NCBI GenBank assembly: GCA_964019695.1
Contig: OZ026524.1
Coordinates: 30,601,164-30,665,163 of the forward strand
DNA length: 64,000 bases
Direction: 5' to 3'
From: Loripinus fragilis
Taxonomy: Eukaryota > Mollusca > Bivalvia > Lucinida > Lucinidae
Shown: positions 10,167-20,157 of the stretch, in pieces
Layout: every line of letters begins with the position of its first letter
How positions within the stretch are numbered: position 1 is the stretch's first letter
Notes under the pieces: generated by a model
Told to the model about the DNA's origin: nothing
What the model saw: only the letters and a program-made list of their open reading frames with translations
The model's database searches: none
Position numbers and translations under genes: made by a program

Positions 10167-10708
10167 CAGGCCTTCAGATTTATTGGTGGGCCCGGGTCAT
10201 TGTCCCATGATTTCAAAATATGACCCGTCACTTTCTAAGGCAGTGGGCCCAGTGGGCCCAGTGGACCATTCATTTTTATTTCTGAAAAAATCTCACTTTA
10301 ATAAAAGTATTCATCGTACTCCACAGAACAGTTGTCAATACAGTAAAACATGTCTTAAGCAGCCACTCAAAAAAGATGAAACAAAGATCTTAATAACAAA
10401 TGGTAGTTTAATGCAGGTCAAAAGGATTGCAGAATGCTCCCCTTGGAGCATTCTGCAATACTTTTAACCTGCATTAAGCGATAATTGGTCTTGTTTTTAA
10501 GTGGCCACTTAAGAACAGGTTTTACTGTATAATCAGCAGTCAACATACATACAAGTGTCTGTGTCAGTGTGTAGGTAAAGTATACTACCCAAATGTCAAC
10601 TGTGGTTAGTTTGATATGCTTGAGCCCATCAATTCAGAAAATGACCCATCATTTTTTGCTTCATGGGTCACTTCGGCCCACCAATTTTGAAAAAAATCCG
10701 AAGCCCTG
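10167..10708. mobile_element. TIR element with CAGGCCTTC/CAGGGCTTC ends
   Basis: The left terminus CAGGCCTTCAGATTTATTGG and the reverse complement of the right terminus CAGGGCTTCGGATTTTTTTC are diverged inverted repeats, followed inside by GTGGGCC and TGACCC on both sides. The CAGGG-type start is hAT-like, but the flanking 8-mers match only partly. A mariner-type MITE (10341-10527) is nested inside. No transposase. Confidence 0.55.
10341..10527. mobile_element. mariner-type MITE, copy 5
   Basis: CAGTAAAACATGTCTTAAGC to TTAAGAACAGGTTTTACTG, flanked by TA. The central hairpin GATTGCAGAATGCTCC and its complement are well preserved. It lies in a DCUN1D intron within an older CAGG-ended element. 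Confidence 0.87.
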
Positions 10709-10768
10709 ACCTCTAGTGGTACTTTCAAAGTTCAGACTTGTAGAAAAATGAACTGGGGTAGAACTCAC

Positions 10769-10937
10769 CCTAAGTCTGCCATGCCAGATAGAAACTCATC
10801 TTTAGTAAATTCACACTGAGTGGCTGCTTTAAATTTCCAGGCTATCAATAAAACTGTTCTAGATTCTGGGTTTAAATTCAAATCTTCAAGAAATTTCATC
10901 ACACCATCTACTGTCATCTTGTCATCTTCGTGTGGGT
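10769..10937 (-). CDS. DCUN1D1: DCN1-like protein, exon 3 (start of PONY domain)
   Basis: A 169-nt internal exon on the minus strand encoding the rest of D73, residues 74-128, and two bases of G129. The acceptor is TACTTCAG|AC and the donor is TTAGG|GTGAGT. The reading PHEDDKMTVDGVMKFLEDL, then IAWKFKAATQCEFTKDEF, is the EF-hand-like first helical part of the DCN1/PONY domain, which in the family contacts cullin and UBE2M. The frame is intact and phases fit the neighbouring exons. A truncated copy of its 3' part lies at 9979-10072. Confidence 0.97.
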
Positions 10938-11289
10938 CTGAAGTATTAGAACTGGTTATAAGAAAACTAATAATATGCATTGTCATTTTAACCTAAATGT
11001 ATTTAAGACAAATTAACTTGCCTACCTTTATCAGTACCGAATAGCTTATGGTTTCCTATGTTGGTGGTATAAATGTCCTGCGCAAAGTAAGAATCAATAC
11101 CATTCTAGAATGATCCTGCGCAAAGTAAGAATTCTCAGTTGGTTGCCTAATTCTAGAATTGTGCAAGGGATTTTTCAGTTTTATCAATTAGGTAGATGCC
11201 CTGCTCAAAGTCGGAATAGTTCAGACAAAGTGAGAATATGTCAAAATTGTACATGCACAAAGTTGGAATGGTTTGGAGAGAATGCACGT

Positions 11290-11530
11290 ATGAGCCGTGA
11301 CATGAGATTTCCAACAATGTGGCATGTGCAACCAGCAAAGGCTCAGATCAGCCTGCGCATATGCGCAGACTGATCAGAGCCTTTGCTTATCGCTTAAATA
11401 TTCTATGAGTGTTAAGCTACTGACCGAACTTCATTTGGAGTTTCTAAGGTTAAAAAGAGGCTGCACAGGCTCGTCTGAGTCTACACTTGTCAAAATGCCA
11501 CATTGTTGCAAATCACGTGTCACGGCTCGT
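11290..11530. mobile_element. GCCGTGACATGAGATTTCC-family MITE, copy 2
   Basis: GAGCCGTGACATGAGATTTC on the left and AAATCACGTGTCACGGCTC on the right are inverted repeats, each followed inward by AACAATGTGGCAT or its complement. The interior has an imperfect palindrome around GCGCATATGCGC. It matches the copy at 1088-1304. Fragments of the internal GCGCA palindrome recur near 29.04, 31.63 and 37.58 kb. Confidence 0.75.
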
Positions 11531-11796
11531 ATGTGCTTTTATTTCACAGGTTAGATCCTAGCTCCTCCAGTCGGTGGATTTGAAATTAAGCTGTGGTCCC
11601 TTCTCCATATCTCTTCTGATCTTTGTTTGACATAAGACAGATACCACCGAAGCTCAGTCAGTAGTGAGTTGTCTAGAAGTCACTGCCTGTACCAAGAATA
11701 TGCGGAACTATGGAAGATTGACTGTCAACCATGAGAAAACTTGACAGTTGCATGTGACCAACTAAGGTGCATCCACAGTCTTGTCAGGGCCTTAGT

Positions 11797-11968
11797 AGAC
11801 TGGCTCCAGTCCTTAAAACAATTTTTCACCAATGTGTCATATCATATACTTGTAGCCAGTTTTACTCTGATGGCCCCGTTTTAAAACAGAGCCATCTGAG
11901 TAAAACTGGCTACAAGTATATGATGTGACACGTTGATGAAAAATTGTTTTAAGGACTGGAGCCAGTCT
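11797..11968. mobile_element. 172-bp hairpin MITE with 11-bp direct flanks
   Basis: The arms, starting AGACTGGCTCCAGTCC and ending GGACTGGAGCCAGTCT, pair over about 78 bp with only about four mismatches around a short loop. Exactly AGGGCCTTAGT flanks both sides (11786-11796 and 11969-11979). A 9-11-bp duplication is typical of Mutator-like elements, so a MULE-related MITE is plausible. It has no coding content and looks young. Confidence 0.8.
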
Positions 11969-12534
11969 AGGGCCTTAGTAATTCGCTTGATCTATCTCTG
12001 TGAAATGCCAAAATGCTTAGCCTGAAACATGCACCATTTCAATATTTTAATTTATCTCTGCAGCTGAGCAGTTTGGATTGAGCCCTACCTGGATTGCGAA
12101 TCCCAAACAAAGGGGCTTCTCTTGACTATTAAGAATGTGCTAACAGTAAAATAATAGTAGCCTGACTCCTATAATGATTATTGTTGTATGCTTGTGTGAG
12201 TTTATGTTTAAGGTCACACCAGCAGCTAAGGTCATATGGAGATTGAGCCACAGCTTAAAGTCTCATCCAACAGACTGGAGAAGCCTGGGATTCAACATGT
12301 GCCCCTGGTTAAATACAAGTTCAGTGGTTTAACCATTTAAACACCATAGCGGCTCCTACTGTCGTATGCTTTTTATTTTGGATCAATTTATTAATAGAGG
12401 ATTTTTTTTACCTTTTATCACTTTATTCTCCCTGTCATCTGACATACAGGGAGTCAGGGAGGGCCATCCCCTTGCATGCCTTACAAACTGCAAATATGGT
12501 TTTCTGGTTGTTACTTGGTACGCTTGCTCACTTG

Positions 12535-13075
12535 TTTCAAATGTGTAGGCAAATGCATTTTTGCATAAATGTATCTATCATGCATAAATAAATCTATCAT
12601 GCATTTTGAAAGCAATAACAGGACAGCTGTACACAACCATGAAGGTGCCTTTTTCATTGCATTTTAGTTTTCTGATGGTTAATAGAGGATCTTACACGAG
12701 TGCTCATGTTTTATTGAATTTATTAAACCAGTTGGGGAAAAAGAGATAAAATGCGAGTTTAATAAATTCAATAATACAGGAGCAGGAATGTTAGATTCTA
12801 TTTATCTTATGACCCAAAAACTAATTTTAAATCTAGGATTTTTGTCATACAATCATACATATGCAACATTATTATGGACTTCATTACATAGTTACATCGA
12901 TTTTAATGCCATGGCCTTATATCACTCCACGACACGATGTCATATGATAAACCTTGGTTGATTATAAGTGCCTACACTTGAATGTAATATATGACAAACC
13001 AGGGGGCCAGGGGTGTTACTGTAACACTGTAGCTAACATTTATGCAAAAATGCATTTGCCTACACATTTGAACCA
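12535..13075. mobile_element. Inverted-repeat-bounded segment (GTAGGCAAATGCATTTTTGC)
   Basis: About 40 bp containing GTAGGCAAATGCATTTTTGC recurs inverted at 13036-13073. The ~460 bp between includes a second internal inverted pair (TTTATTGAATTTATTAAAC and its complement near 12710 and 12750). Probably a foldback or MITE. No coding content and no clear target duplication. Confidence 0.5.
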
Positions 13076-13336
13076 AAAATGTGGGGTGCTTTTATCTCAA
13101 TTTTGATGCTTTCTTGATGATACATGAATATGTACAAAAAGAGTGCGGGGAAGCAATGTTAATCTCTCTAAATCCAAATTTGGAGGGAGTTGTGTTGATA
13201 TCTTTTTCTCCTGGACCCCCTTTGAGGATTTAGCTCCCATTATCACAAGATGAATGGGGTCCAGAATCATAATTGCTTTCTATCTGTCCATTTTTATCAT
13301 CCACCATTACTAAGAGTGAAAAGTTTGTTTTGTCAT

Positions 13337-13410
13337 GGCAAACAGTGCAGACCCTGATGAGATGACGCATTTCCAACATCTCATCTGGGTCTTTGCTGTT
13401 TGTAATGCTC
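13337..13410. repeat. CAAACAGTG...CTGATGAGATG palindrome-family copy
   Basis: GGCAAACAGTGCAGACCC is mirrored by GGGTCTTTGCTGTTTG, with GATGAGATG facing CATCTCATC. The arms resemble the GGATCCAGATCAG palindromes but are diverged. Similar copies occur at 16283-16352 and 30328-30403. Confidence 0.55.
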
Positions 13411-13748
13411 CCTTTTTGAGATCATTCGCATAAATGCGTTAACCCTGTTTCTTCAAGAACTTACTTTGAATTTAAGACCAGCTAAGCCCCTGGGGCTATG
13501 ATGGTGTATATCATTTAGGGACTGTTTATTTCCAAAGCAGAGGCAGACCATGAGAAATCTGGGTTGATTGGTGTCGATAGCCAGGACATGATACATAAAT
13601 CCCTAGGTCATACTCCAACGACCAGCTCAGATAAATCTAACAGATCTCTCTCATTTTAGGGGTTTGCATCAACAAGCACCAATTTCAATATTAAATGATG
13701 AACAGTTAGAACTATGAACAGCATGTGCTATTGTGCAGGCATATAAAA

Positions 13749-14389
13749 CAGGGGTGTGGAAATACCATGCCGGACTTGTCTGACTGACCTGGTCCCATTT
13801 CATTACAGGACAAGTTAGAAATTTGTATTTACTTGTCCTGGGACAAGTTAAAATAAACTTATAATTCTGTATTTCACATTTTGCAAGCCCAAACAAAAAA
13901 TATGCATGTGTCAAGTTACATGACATTTTAAAATAAAGACGGTAGGAAGGAAAATATTTTCATTTTGTTAAAAGTTTTTACATGGGGAAGATGGGGAAAC
14001 AATATGGCCGAACTGGGAAATCCCTTGGAAATCCCCTAAATATGCTTAAAAACTTTAGGGTCAGGGGCAAAAAAATTAGGCACGGTAGGGTAACCTGAAG
14101 CACACATTTTTTTTATTTAGGCCTAATTATTATTGTGAACTCACATGTTGTGTGGAATCCATCCTGATTGATCTGGATCTAGGTTTATGTCTGGTTTCAT
14201 ACTGCTTTTAAAGAAGTTTATATTTGTATATTAGTTGAGCACAGTGAGGGCTTCACTTAGATCTTTGTGCATTATCTGTTTTTTAATACAGGACTAGCAA
14301 AACTTTCTATGGACAAGTTAGTACATGTACTATATGACAATTTACTTGTCCCTGGGCAAGTCTAATTTTTTTCTATTTCCAAACCCCTG
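13749..14389. mobile_element. Non-autonomous hAT-like element, copy B
   Basis: It starts CAGGGGTGTGGAAATACC and ends TTTCCAAACCCCTG. The interior shows the same GACAAGTTA/TACTTGTCC motifs and CATGCCGGACTTGTC segment as copy A at 5476-5889, plus an internal insertion near 13.98-14.11 kb. The flanking 8-mers (ATATAAAA and TACAAAAT) match poorly, so the duplication has decayed or the ends are shifted. Confidence 0.75.
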
Positions 14390-14464
14390 TACAAAATGTT
14401 CTAGACCACAGTTGTCATAATTAAACACACCCTGTTGTGAAACAGTTTTGATAACCACCCATTG

Positions 14465-14676
14465 TGAAAGCGCAGTGGCTGAGTGGTAGAGTGCTTGACT
14501 CGAGACTGAGGGGCCCCGGGTTCGAGCCTCACTGGCGTCACTGCGTTGTGTCCTTGAGCAAGACACATTAATCCTTGCTTAATTAGTCCTGGTTCAACTC
14601 AGGAAGACTGATCCCTTCATAACTGAAAGATTTTTGATGGGATGTATATAAAGAATCAAATCAAGCAAATAACCAC
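14465..14676 (+). mobile_element. tRNA-derived SINE, best copy
   Basis: The head GCGCAGTGGCTGAGTGGTAG contains box A TGGCTGAGTGG, followed by box B GGTTCGAGCCT. The body includes TGTCCTTGAGCAAGACACAT and TCCTGGTTCAACTCAGGAAG, and the tail is GATGGGATGTATATAAAGAA. No gene product. Lies in DCUN1D intron 2. Confidence 0.88.
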
Positions 14677-14779
14677 CCATTGAGAAAACCTAATTTTGTA
14701 ATGTTGCAGAAGCCTGCACATCTACAAATTTGGATCAGCCCCTTATAAAATTATTTGCTGTTTAGACCAATTGCAGGGT

Positions 14780-14935
14780 TCAACTTTTCAAGGCTCTCAG
14801 GAGGCACTGCATGCAATGTGTCATTGAGCAAGATACTTTAAATATCCTCTGCTTAGTACTGGTTCAAGACAAGAAATCATCAGGACATATTGAAAAATTG
14901 TTGACTGGGAAATAAAGAATCAACACAAACAAGGC
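14780..14935 (+). mobile_element. 5'-truncated SINE remnant
   Basis: ATTGAGCAAGATACTTTAAA, then CTGGTTCAAGACAAGAAATC and GTTGACTGGGAAATAAAGAA, parallel the body and tail of the intact SINE at 14465-14676. The tRNA-like head is missing or unrecognisable. Confidence 0.55.
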
Positions 14936-15072
14936 TGAGGCCGGGTACCATCTGCAACGTAGCAGGCTGGTTTGAGAAACTACCTGGTCGCAAATCTTGA
15001 AAGACATGTATTTTCTATTTTTGTTTGTTTAATTTGATTCTTTACATCCCATCAACAATCTTTCAGTTATAG

Positions 15073-16076
15073 CAGGGTTTTACACCAAGTTGAATGTTTG
15101 GGGGTCCCTGGGACTCAACTTTGATTATGATGAGGGTCCCATCATTGAAAATGGGGGTCCCATCTTTTATATAGGCGTAGAATTTTGGGAGGTAGTAAAT
15201 CCTTCCGTGAAGGGATTCGAACAGGCCTTAGCTGTCAAACAGGTGTATCAAAACATCAGGTCATTTTCGCATTTCAACCATTTGTAGCGACCTAGCCAGC
15301 CAGATAGGAATTTTCGATCTTTATTGGGGGGCTGGTATTTTTAGAAGATTTGGACTGATCTCACTCTGAAAAGCCGCTAGAGGATGGTTCTTGGTCTGTT
15401 TCTGCATTTCTTTTGCCAAAAAAGTTTCTCAGATTGCTCTGTTTCGACATTTTTGCAGCCGTTTTTTCTAGTCATTTACACGCTTGACCGTAAGGCTTAA
15501 ATGAAATATATGTGTGGTTCCTGTTGCCTACCTACCCTATTGTTTTTAATCCTACCCTAAACATTAAAATGGTCTTAGGAGAAAAAATACCTAAAATGGG
15601 CACTTTTTCAGATTTTGTCACTATTTTCTTTAGTAAATGTTATAACAAAATTTAATAATTTCCCTACCTACCTACCCTAAATTTTGTTGGTATGCAACAG
15701 GAACCACACATATATTTCATTTAGGCCTAAGAAAATCCAATAGGTTGACAAGCGTCTATGTTGATCGATAAATCAGAGCGGGTGCGAGACATGATGAGAT
15801 TTCAAAGCGCCATAGCAACGCGAATTTGATTGGACTGTTTTGACGCACCTTCCGATATTATTGGTTAAACGACAGCACCTGTCCTATTTATTTATAGATA
15901 GGCTGTAAATATGGGAAAAACCGAATCGTTACAAAATAACTTTGGAATTTGGGATTCTAATGAAAGGCACAACAAACACGTCTGCGTCCCAGCGGACGCA
16001 GGTAAGGTAAATTGAGGGGTCCTACCTAATGATTTATGCGTATAAGACGCAGGATATTGCGTCCTGTAAAACCCTG
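15073..16076. mobile_element. 1,004-bp TIR element inside a SINE
   Basis: It starts CAGGGTTTTACA and ends TGTAAAACCCTG, with TTATAG duplicated on both sides (15067-15072 and 16077-16082). It has no recognisable transposase. The interior has CpG-containing segments such as GTCTGCGTCCCAGCGGACGC near the right end. A 234-bp Harbinger-like MITE is nested at 15494-15727. The CAGGG terminus is hAT-like, but the visible duplication is 6 bp rather than 8, so the superfamily is unsettled. Confidence 0.82.
15494..15727. mobile_element. 234-bp Harbinger-like MITE (TAA duplication)
   Basis: GGCTTAAATGAAATATATGT at the left and ATATATTTCATTTAGGCC at the right are long inverted repeats (about 35-45 bp). 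They continue inward through GGTTCCTGTTGC and the CTACCTACCCTA motif. TAA lies on both sides. It is the third level of a nest: SINE, then 1,004-bp element, then this MITE. Confidence 0.85.
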
Positions 16077-16282
16077 TTATAGGGACGAGTCTTCCTGGGT
16101 TGAACCAGTGCTAAGCTAGAATAAATGTGTCTTGCTCAAGGACCACAGCGCAGTGACGCTCGAACCCGAGACCCTTCGGTCTTGAGTCAAGTACTCTACC
16201 ACTGAGCCACTGCGCTCCCTTGTATATTTTCTGGTGATGGCCAATATTCCTTACACTTTAATTTACAAATTCTTGTTCATAA

Positions 16283-16352
16283 AATGGCAAACAATGCAGA
16301 CCGGTTAAATTCTGCATTCGTGACATTTCATCTGGTCTGCACTGATTGCCAT
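16283..16352. repeat. Palindrome-family copy (TGGCAAACAATGCAGACC)
   Basis: ATGGCAAACAATGCAGACC is mirrored by GGTCTGCACTGATTGCCAT around a loop with TTCTGCATTCGTGACATTTC. It lies about 560 bp from DCUN1D exon 2. Confidence 0.55.
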
Positions 16353-16914
16353 GATCAAAATCGAAATCTGCTGGTGACAGTAAATGACATTAATGTTCTA
16401 AAATTTCCAACACTTTTCACTTTCATTTCACAAATAAAATGTTGGTTATCAGGCCTGAAATTCATAAACTGTTTGTCAAAAGACCCTGATTTGATCTGGG
16501 TCTGGACTGTTGGTCTAGGCCTCAGGGGTGTAAAATTCCTGAATAAGTTTACTCGCCCTTCATGTCCCCTATTTTTCTCCAAGATGCTGTAAATTATGAA
16601 AGTACTTCACAAATTGTCAAAACTTTTACTCGCCCTGCATAACATTTTACTCGCAAATTAGAGCGGCGATTGGAATTTTACACCCCTAGGCAGGCAAAGT
16701 TCTAGTGTTCGAAATTTTAGAACGTTTTTATAACGACACAATTTTATGAAAGTTTGACTACATAGCAGCCATCTACTGTGGGCTCACACTCGGACCCCAT
16801 GACTCAGACACATCATGACCACATAATGATATGGTCCATGAAACTGAAAGTGGGTGGGGTAAATTTCACATGAATCTTTGAACACATCTAGGCAAATAAT
16901 CTTAAGATGGAGAC

Positions 16915-17128
16915 CTTTATATCTTTTCCAAAGGGTATCTATCCGTTTTCTGTCCACTGTGGCTCTTGATTCTGTGTTGTATTTCTCTGGATTTTGGAAG
17001 TAATTGTCTACTGCGACGTCCAATTTCCAATCATGACAACCCAAACAGTGTATGGCAGTCTTTTCTACCGTTTGTGTGAAGGCGATAAACTGCCGAACTT
17101 TGTCCCTTTGTGAGCTTTTTAACTTGTG
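16915..17128 (-). CDS. DCUN1D1: DCN1-like protein, exon 2 (UBA domain)
   Basis: A 214-nt exon on the minus strand encoding residues 2-72 and the first base of D73. It follows acceptor ATTTTCCAG. The reading begins HKLKSSQRDKVRQFIAFTQT and includes HDWKLDVAVDNYFQN: the N-terminal ubiquitin-associated (UBA) domain of DCN1-like proteins, followed by the linker RKRIDTLWKRYK. DCN1 proteins promote NEDD8 transfer from UBE2M to cullins, activating cullin-RING ubiquitin ligases. The donor, AAAG|GTCTCC, has a weak consensus after GT, but the phase (one base) fits exon 3 exactly. Whether this is the DCUN1D1 or D2 orthologue cannot be told; invertebrates usually have one combined gene. Confidence 0.96.
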
Positions 17129-17227
17129 CTGGAAAATAGAATATGTGACCAATATTGAGACTAAAATCTGGCGATTTTACAGCTTTTAAAAGCAAGGAAA
17201 TCGGGTTTTAAAACTTCTGTTTCTTAC

Positions 17228-17230
17228 CAT
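17228..17230 (-). CDS. DCUN1D1: DCN1-like protein, exon 1 (start codon only)
   Basis: On the minus strand GTGTGAAACATG is followed at once by GTAAGAAAC, a good donor. The initiator ATG would be the last codon of the first exon, which is otherwise 5' untranslated. Splicing to exon 2 gives M-HKLKSSQRD in frame, matching the family N-terminus. A first coding exon of one or two codons is also known in vertebrate homologues. The 5' limit of the untranslated part is not visible. Confidence 0.85.
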
Positions 17231-17510
17231 GTTTCACACTATTTTCTCTTTTACACCACAGGTCACTCGACAGTGCGCAGGTGCGATGAACTTTCACGAT
17301 CTGGGATGTGATACGCGTTCGCGCCGGATTTTCACACAGTCCTAAATAGCTGTACGCGAAAAAAAATGCGAGCAATTTGTACACACAACGATTTGCTCAG
17401 AGGCCAGCGCGAAAGAGTTTCGCTGCCAATATGAAGGGCAAAATATTATAAGAAAACGTCCAAAGACGTCCAACGCGCCCGGTAAAGTGTGTTCAACATC
17501 TGCCTTAAAG
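17231..17510 (-). promoter_or_regulatory. DCUN1D1: Probable DCUN1D promoter and 5' untranslated region
   Basis: This stretch is locally richer in CpG (ATACGCGTTCGCGCCGG, GCCAGCGCGAAAG, CAACGCGCCCGG) than the AT-rich surroundings, and it lies immediately upstream of the start codon. There is no clear TATA box at a fixed distance. The transcription start cannot be placed. A CpG-type housekeeping promoter is the inference. The next element upstream begins at 17536. Confidence 0.45.
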
Positions 17511-17535
17511 CATTAGGGCTATGGTCTACATTGGA

Positions 17536-20151
17536 GAGGCTTGTATAGGGGTTCTAGGGATACATGATATTTGCCATTTTACTTCCAGAGATATAGGATA
17601 CTTTCCATTTTACTTCCAGGGATATGGGATACTATGTTCAATTTCAGGGATACTTCTATTTTTCCTCCAAAATATATAAATACAGAGTAGAAATACCAAT
17701 AACATCAATAGAAACCATTTCAAGTTTTCCACTAAGAAGGAAAAGCTGTATGTACACGAAATAACATGGCAAGTTTATCTCGATGAGGACCTTTACACAG
17801 AGTATAACATGTAGCGCGAATGCACTCATTATATATTCCCTCGCCAAAGATGTTGAAGGAGGTGGAGGTGACCGCATACTTTATATAGTGGACTCTAATC
17901 GGATCAATTTTCCTTATTCATCGCTTGATTTTCCTCAGACTTGTGTGATCTTTTGTGTTGAGTCGTTAATTGTATTGTGGTGTGGTCATTGTCCTTTCTA
18001 GTTAAGTTGGTTGCTCTAGTTTAATTGTGTTATGGATGTCTGTGTTTCGTGTCTTTTCGTCACGTTTTCGAGGATGATAAACGGTCTCTGATTCTGGCAA
18101 GGTCATGGTCACACCCTCCTTTTGTTTTCTATAACACTGTGCAGGTGTGCAACATAACCAGTGGATAATATATATATAAGTCCTAAGGCAAGGCCACAGG
18201 CTTACTTCAAAAGGAAAATTTATTGGGAAATTTTGTTTTAGGGTATAATACTTCTCTTGATTATCACATCACAGGGCACACATGTCCAACATAACAAGAT
18301 GATTTGTCGTGTACCAACCCTAGTCTGTATGGTCAAGGTCACAGGCCATGATAACACTTCTTTAAACATTCATAATCATCGACCTATTCAAAAAGGTGTC
18401 CACCATGACTAGACGATGTATCGCATATGTCCAAGGCTGAGGTCACAGTCCATTTTTGCTGCTGAAAATTTGTTGCTGGATGATAATTTGCAAAGCCTTC
18501 GACCAATTATTAAATCTTAGCACTTGGAGTAAATGTTCACAATAACAAGACAATGTGCTGTATAAAAGCTCTAAGGTAATATGTCTTAACTCAAGGTTAC
18601 AGCCACGTTTAAACTGAGAATGTCTGTACCATGCATAACTTATACGCAGCCAGGACATGGTTGGTAGGAATTGTATAAGGGTACCATTTATAGGCCTTGA
18701 GCTGGCTAGAGACCCCCTTCCCAAGGGGGGATTTTGTAGACAATTTCCTGAAGCTACTTTATATAAGCCACAAAATGAAATAGGCTAGTCCACTGACAGT
18801 GGCGGTATTAATGTGTAAGCAATACAGCAGAAATAGAAGTTGATCCTTGGGGCATTACCAATATAGCTTTTCCAGGGGCAAGGTTGGCAGGATTTATGAA
18901 AGGCACCACTAGATATTGCTAAACATTAGTTATTTAAACTTTGGGCCTCACTAAGTTGTAAGTTTTTTCCATTCTAAGTTTATTGAATAGATGTGGCCAA
19001 TTTGGACTCCAGGGACGTGATTGGCAGGATTTATGTAGGGGACCACTAAACATTACTACAAAGTAAATATGTAGGTTGTTTTTATTCATATTGGGTTAGT
19101 GATTTTGCACCCCAGCTATGATCATGTCAGGATACATAGTCAGTTAAGTTAATCACACTTTTCCTGGTCAAGCTTGACTTAGGGGTTAGCCAGTACTTTG
19201 TGCACATACTTTTGCTTGCAACTGGCACAACCCTTCTTCAGTTCGTGGAAGGAGAATGATGGTAGAAAATATTTCATTATCAATCTCAACGAAAGTATGG
19301 GACCAGACCAGGATCAAACTCATGGCTTCTTGATCTACAATCAGACTCACTACTGTTTGCCCTTGGGGCCTGGTAATACATGTATAAGCTGTACATGAAT
19401 GTTTGAGGGATGTTTTAAAGTTGTCTCAATAAAAAGTATATAGGAGCTATGGAAAGGGACTTGATGGCACGATTTATATTGGAGACCGCAAGGTCTTCTT
19501 ACATGCTAAATATGTGAGTTGTTTGCCATCATGTCATGTATTTCAAAGATTTCCCATCATAAGTCTATGGAAGCTTTATGTAGACATGACAACCATATGT
19601 CCAATACAATCAGATATAAAACTTGTGTAACCTTTCCCCATTATACACATGTAGTTTGATCACAATTGGCCGACTGACATTAGACATATACTTCTTCAAA
19701 ATTTAAATGATGACGAAGACAACGATGGCAATACATACCAAAGAGGCCGGACCATTACCATTCTAAAGCCACGTTTGAGCCTTCGGGTCATATGAACTTA
19801 TAACTGTAAGGGTGATATACTGCAAGACATTTTTGAGACAAAAAAGATGACCTAAAAGGATCAATGTGTAGTGTCTGTTTTGCTCATAGAAAAGCTAAGT
19901 AGCAATTAGAATGCGCAAAGTTATAGAACACAAACCATTTAATGAAGTATGTGCTTGACAAAATGTTCCTGTACTCGTAGGTCTATTTTGTGTCGGTAAT
20001 TTCAGGGATATTTTTGTTTACTGCCAGGGATACAGGATATTTAGGAAATTTAATTAAGGGGATATTTTCCAATTTATTTAAAGGGATATAGGATACTTTT
20101 CTGTTTACTTCCAGGGATATAGGATACTGGTACCCCCCCTATACAAGCCTC
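17536..20151. mobile_element. 2.6-kb TIR element with 6-bp duplication ATTGGA
   Basis: GAGGCTTGTATAGGGG at the left and CCCCTATACAAGCCTC at the right form the ends, and ATTGGA flanks both (17530-17535 and 20152-20157). Both subterminal regions contain several copies of CCAGGGATATAGGATACT in the same, not inverted, orientation. The interior has a degenerate ~110-bp tandem repeat with AAGGTCACAG motifs (about 18.1-18.6 kb) and three related GGCAGGATTTAT blocks (18.9-19.5 kb). No transposase domain is recognisable. Superfamily unknown. Confidence 0.8.
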
Positions 20152-20157
20152 ATTGGA

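Larger units (their letters stand above)
15030..16222 (-). mobile_element. tRNA-derived SINE split by a 1-kb insertion
   Basis: The SINE tail (15030-15072) and its body plus tRNA-like head (16083-16222, ending CCACTGAGCCACTGCGCTCC) are two halves of one minus-strand copy. They are separated by the 1,004-bp element at 15073-16076. Joining the halves at TTATAG restores the order seen in the uninterrupted copy at 9615-9810. Confidence 0.85.

Noticed and set aside
9700..16222. tRNA-like sequences with boxes A and B
   Set aside because: They are the heads of SINEs with a common body and tail. The acceptor stem and anticodon arm do not form a functional tRNA.
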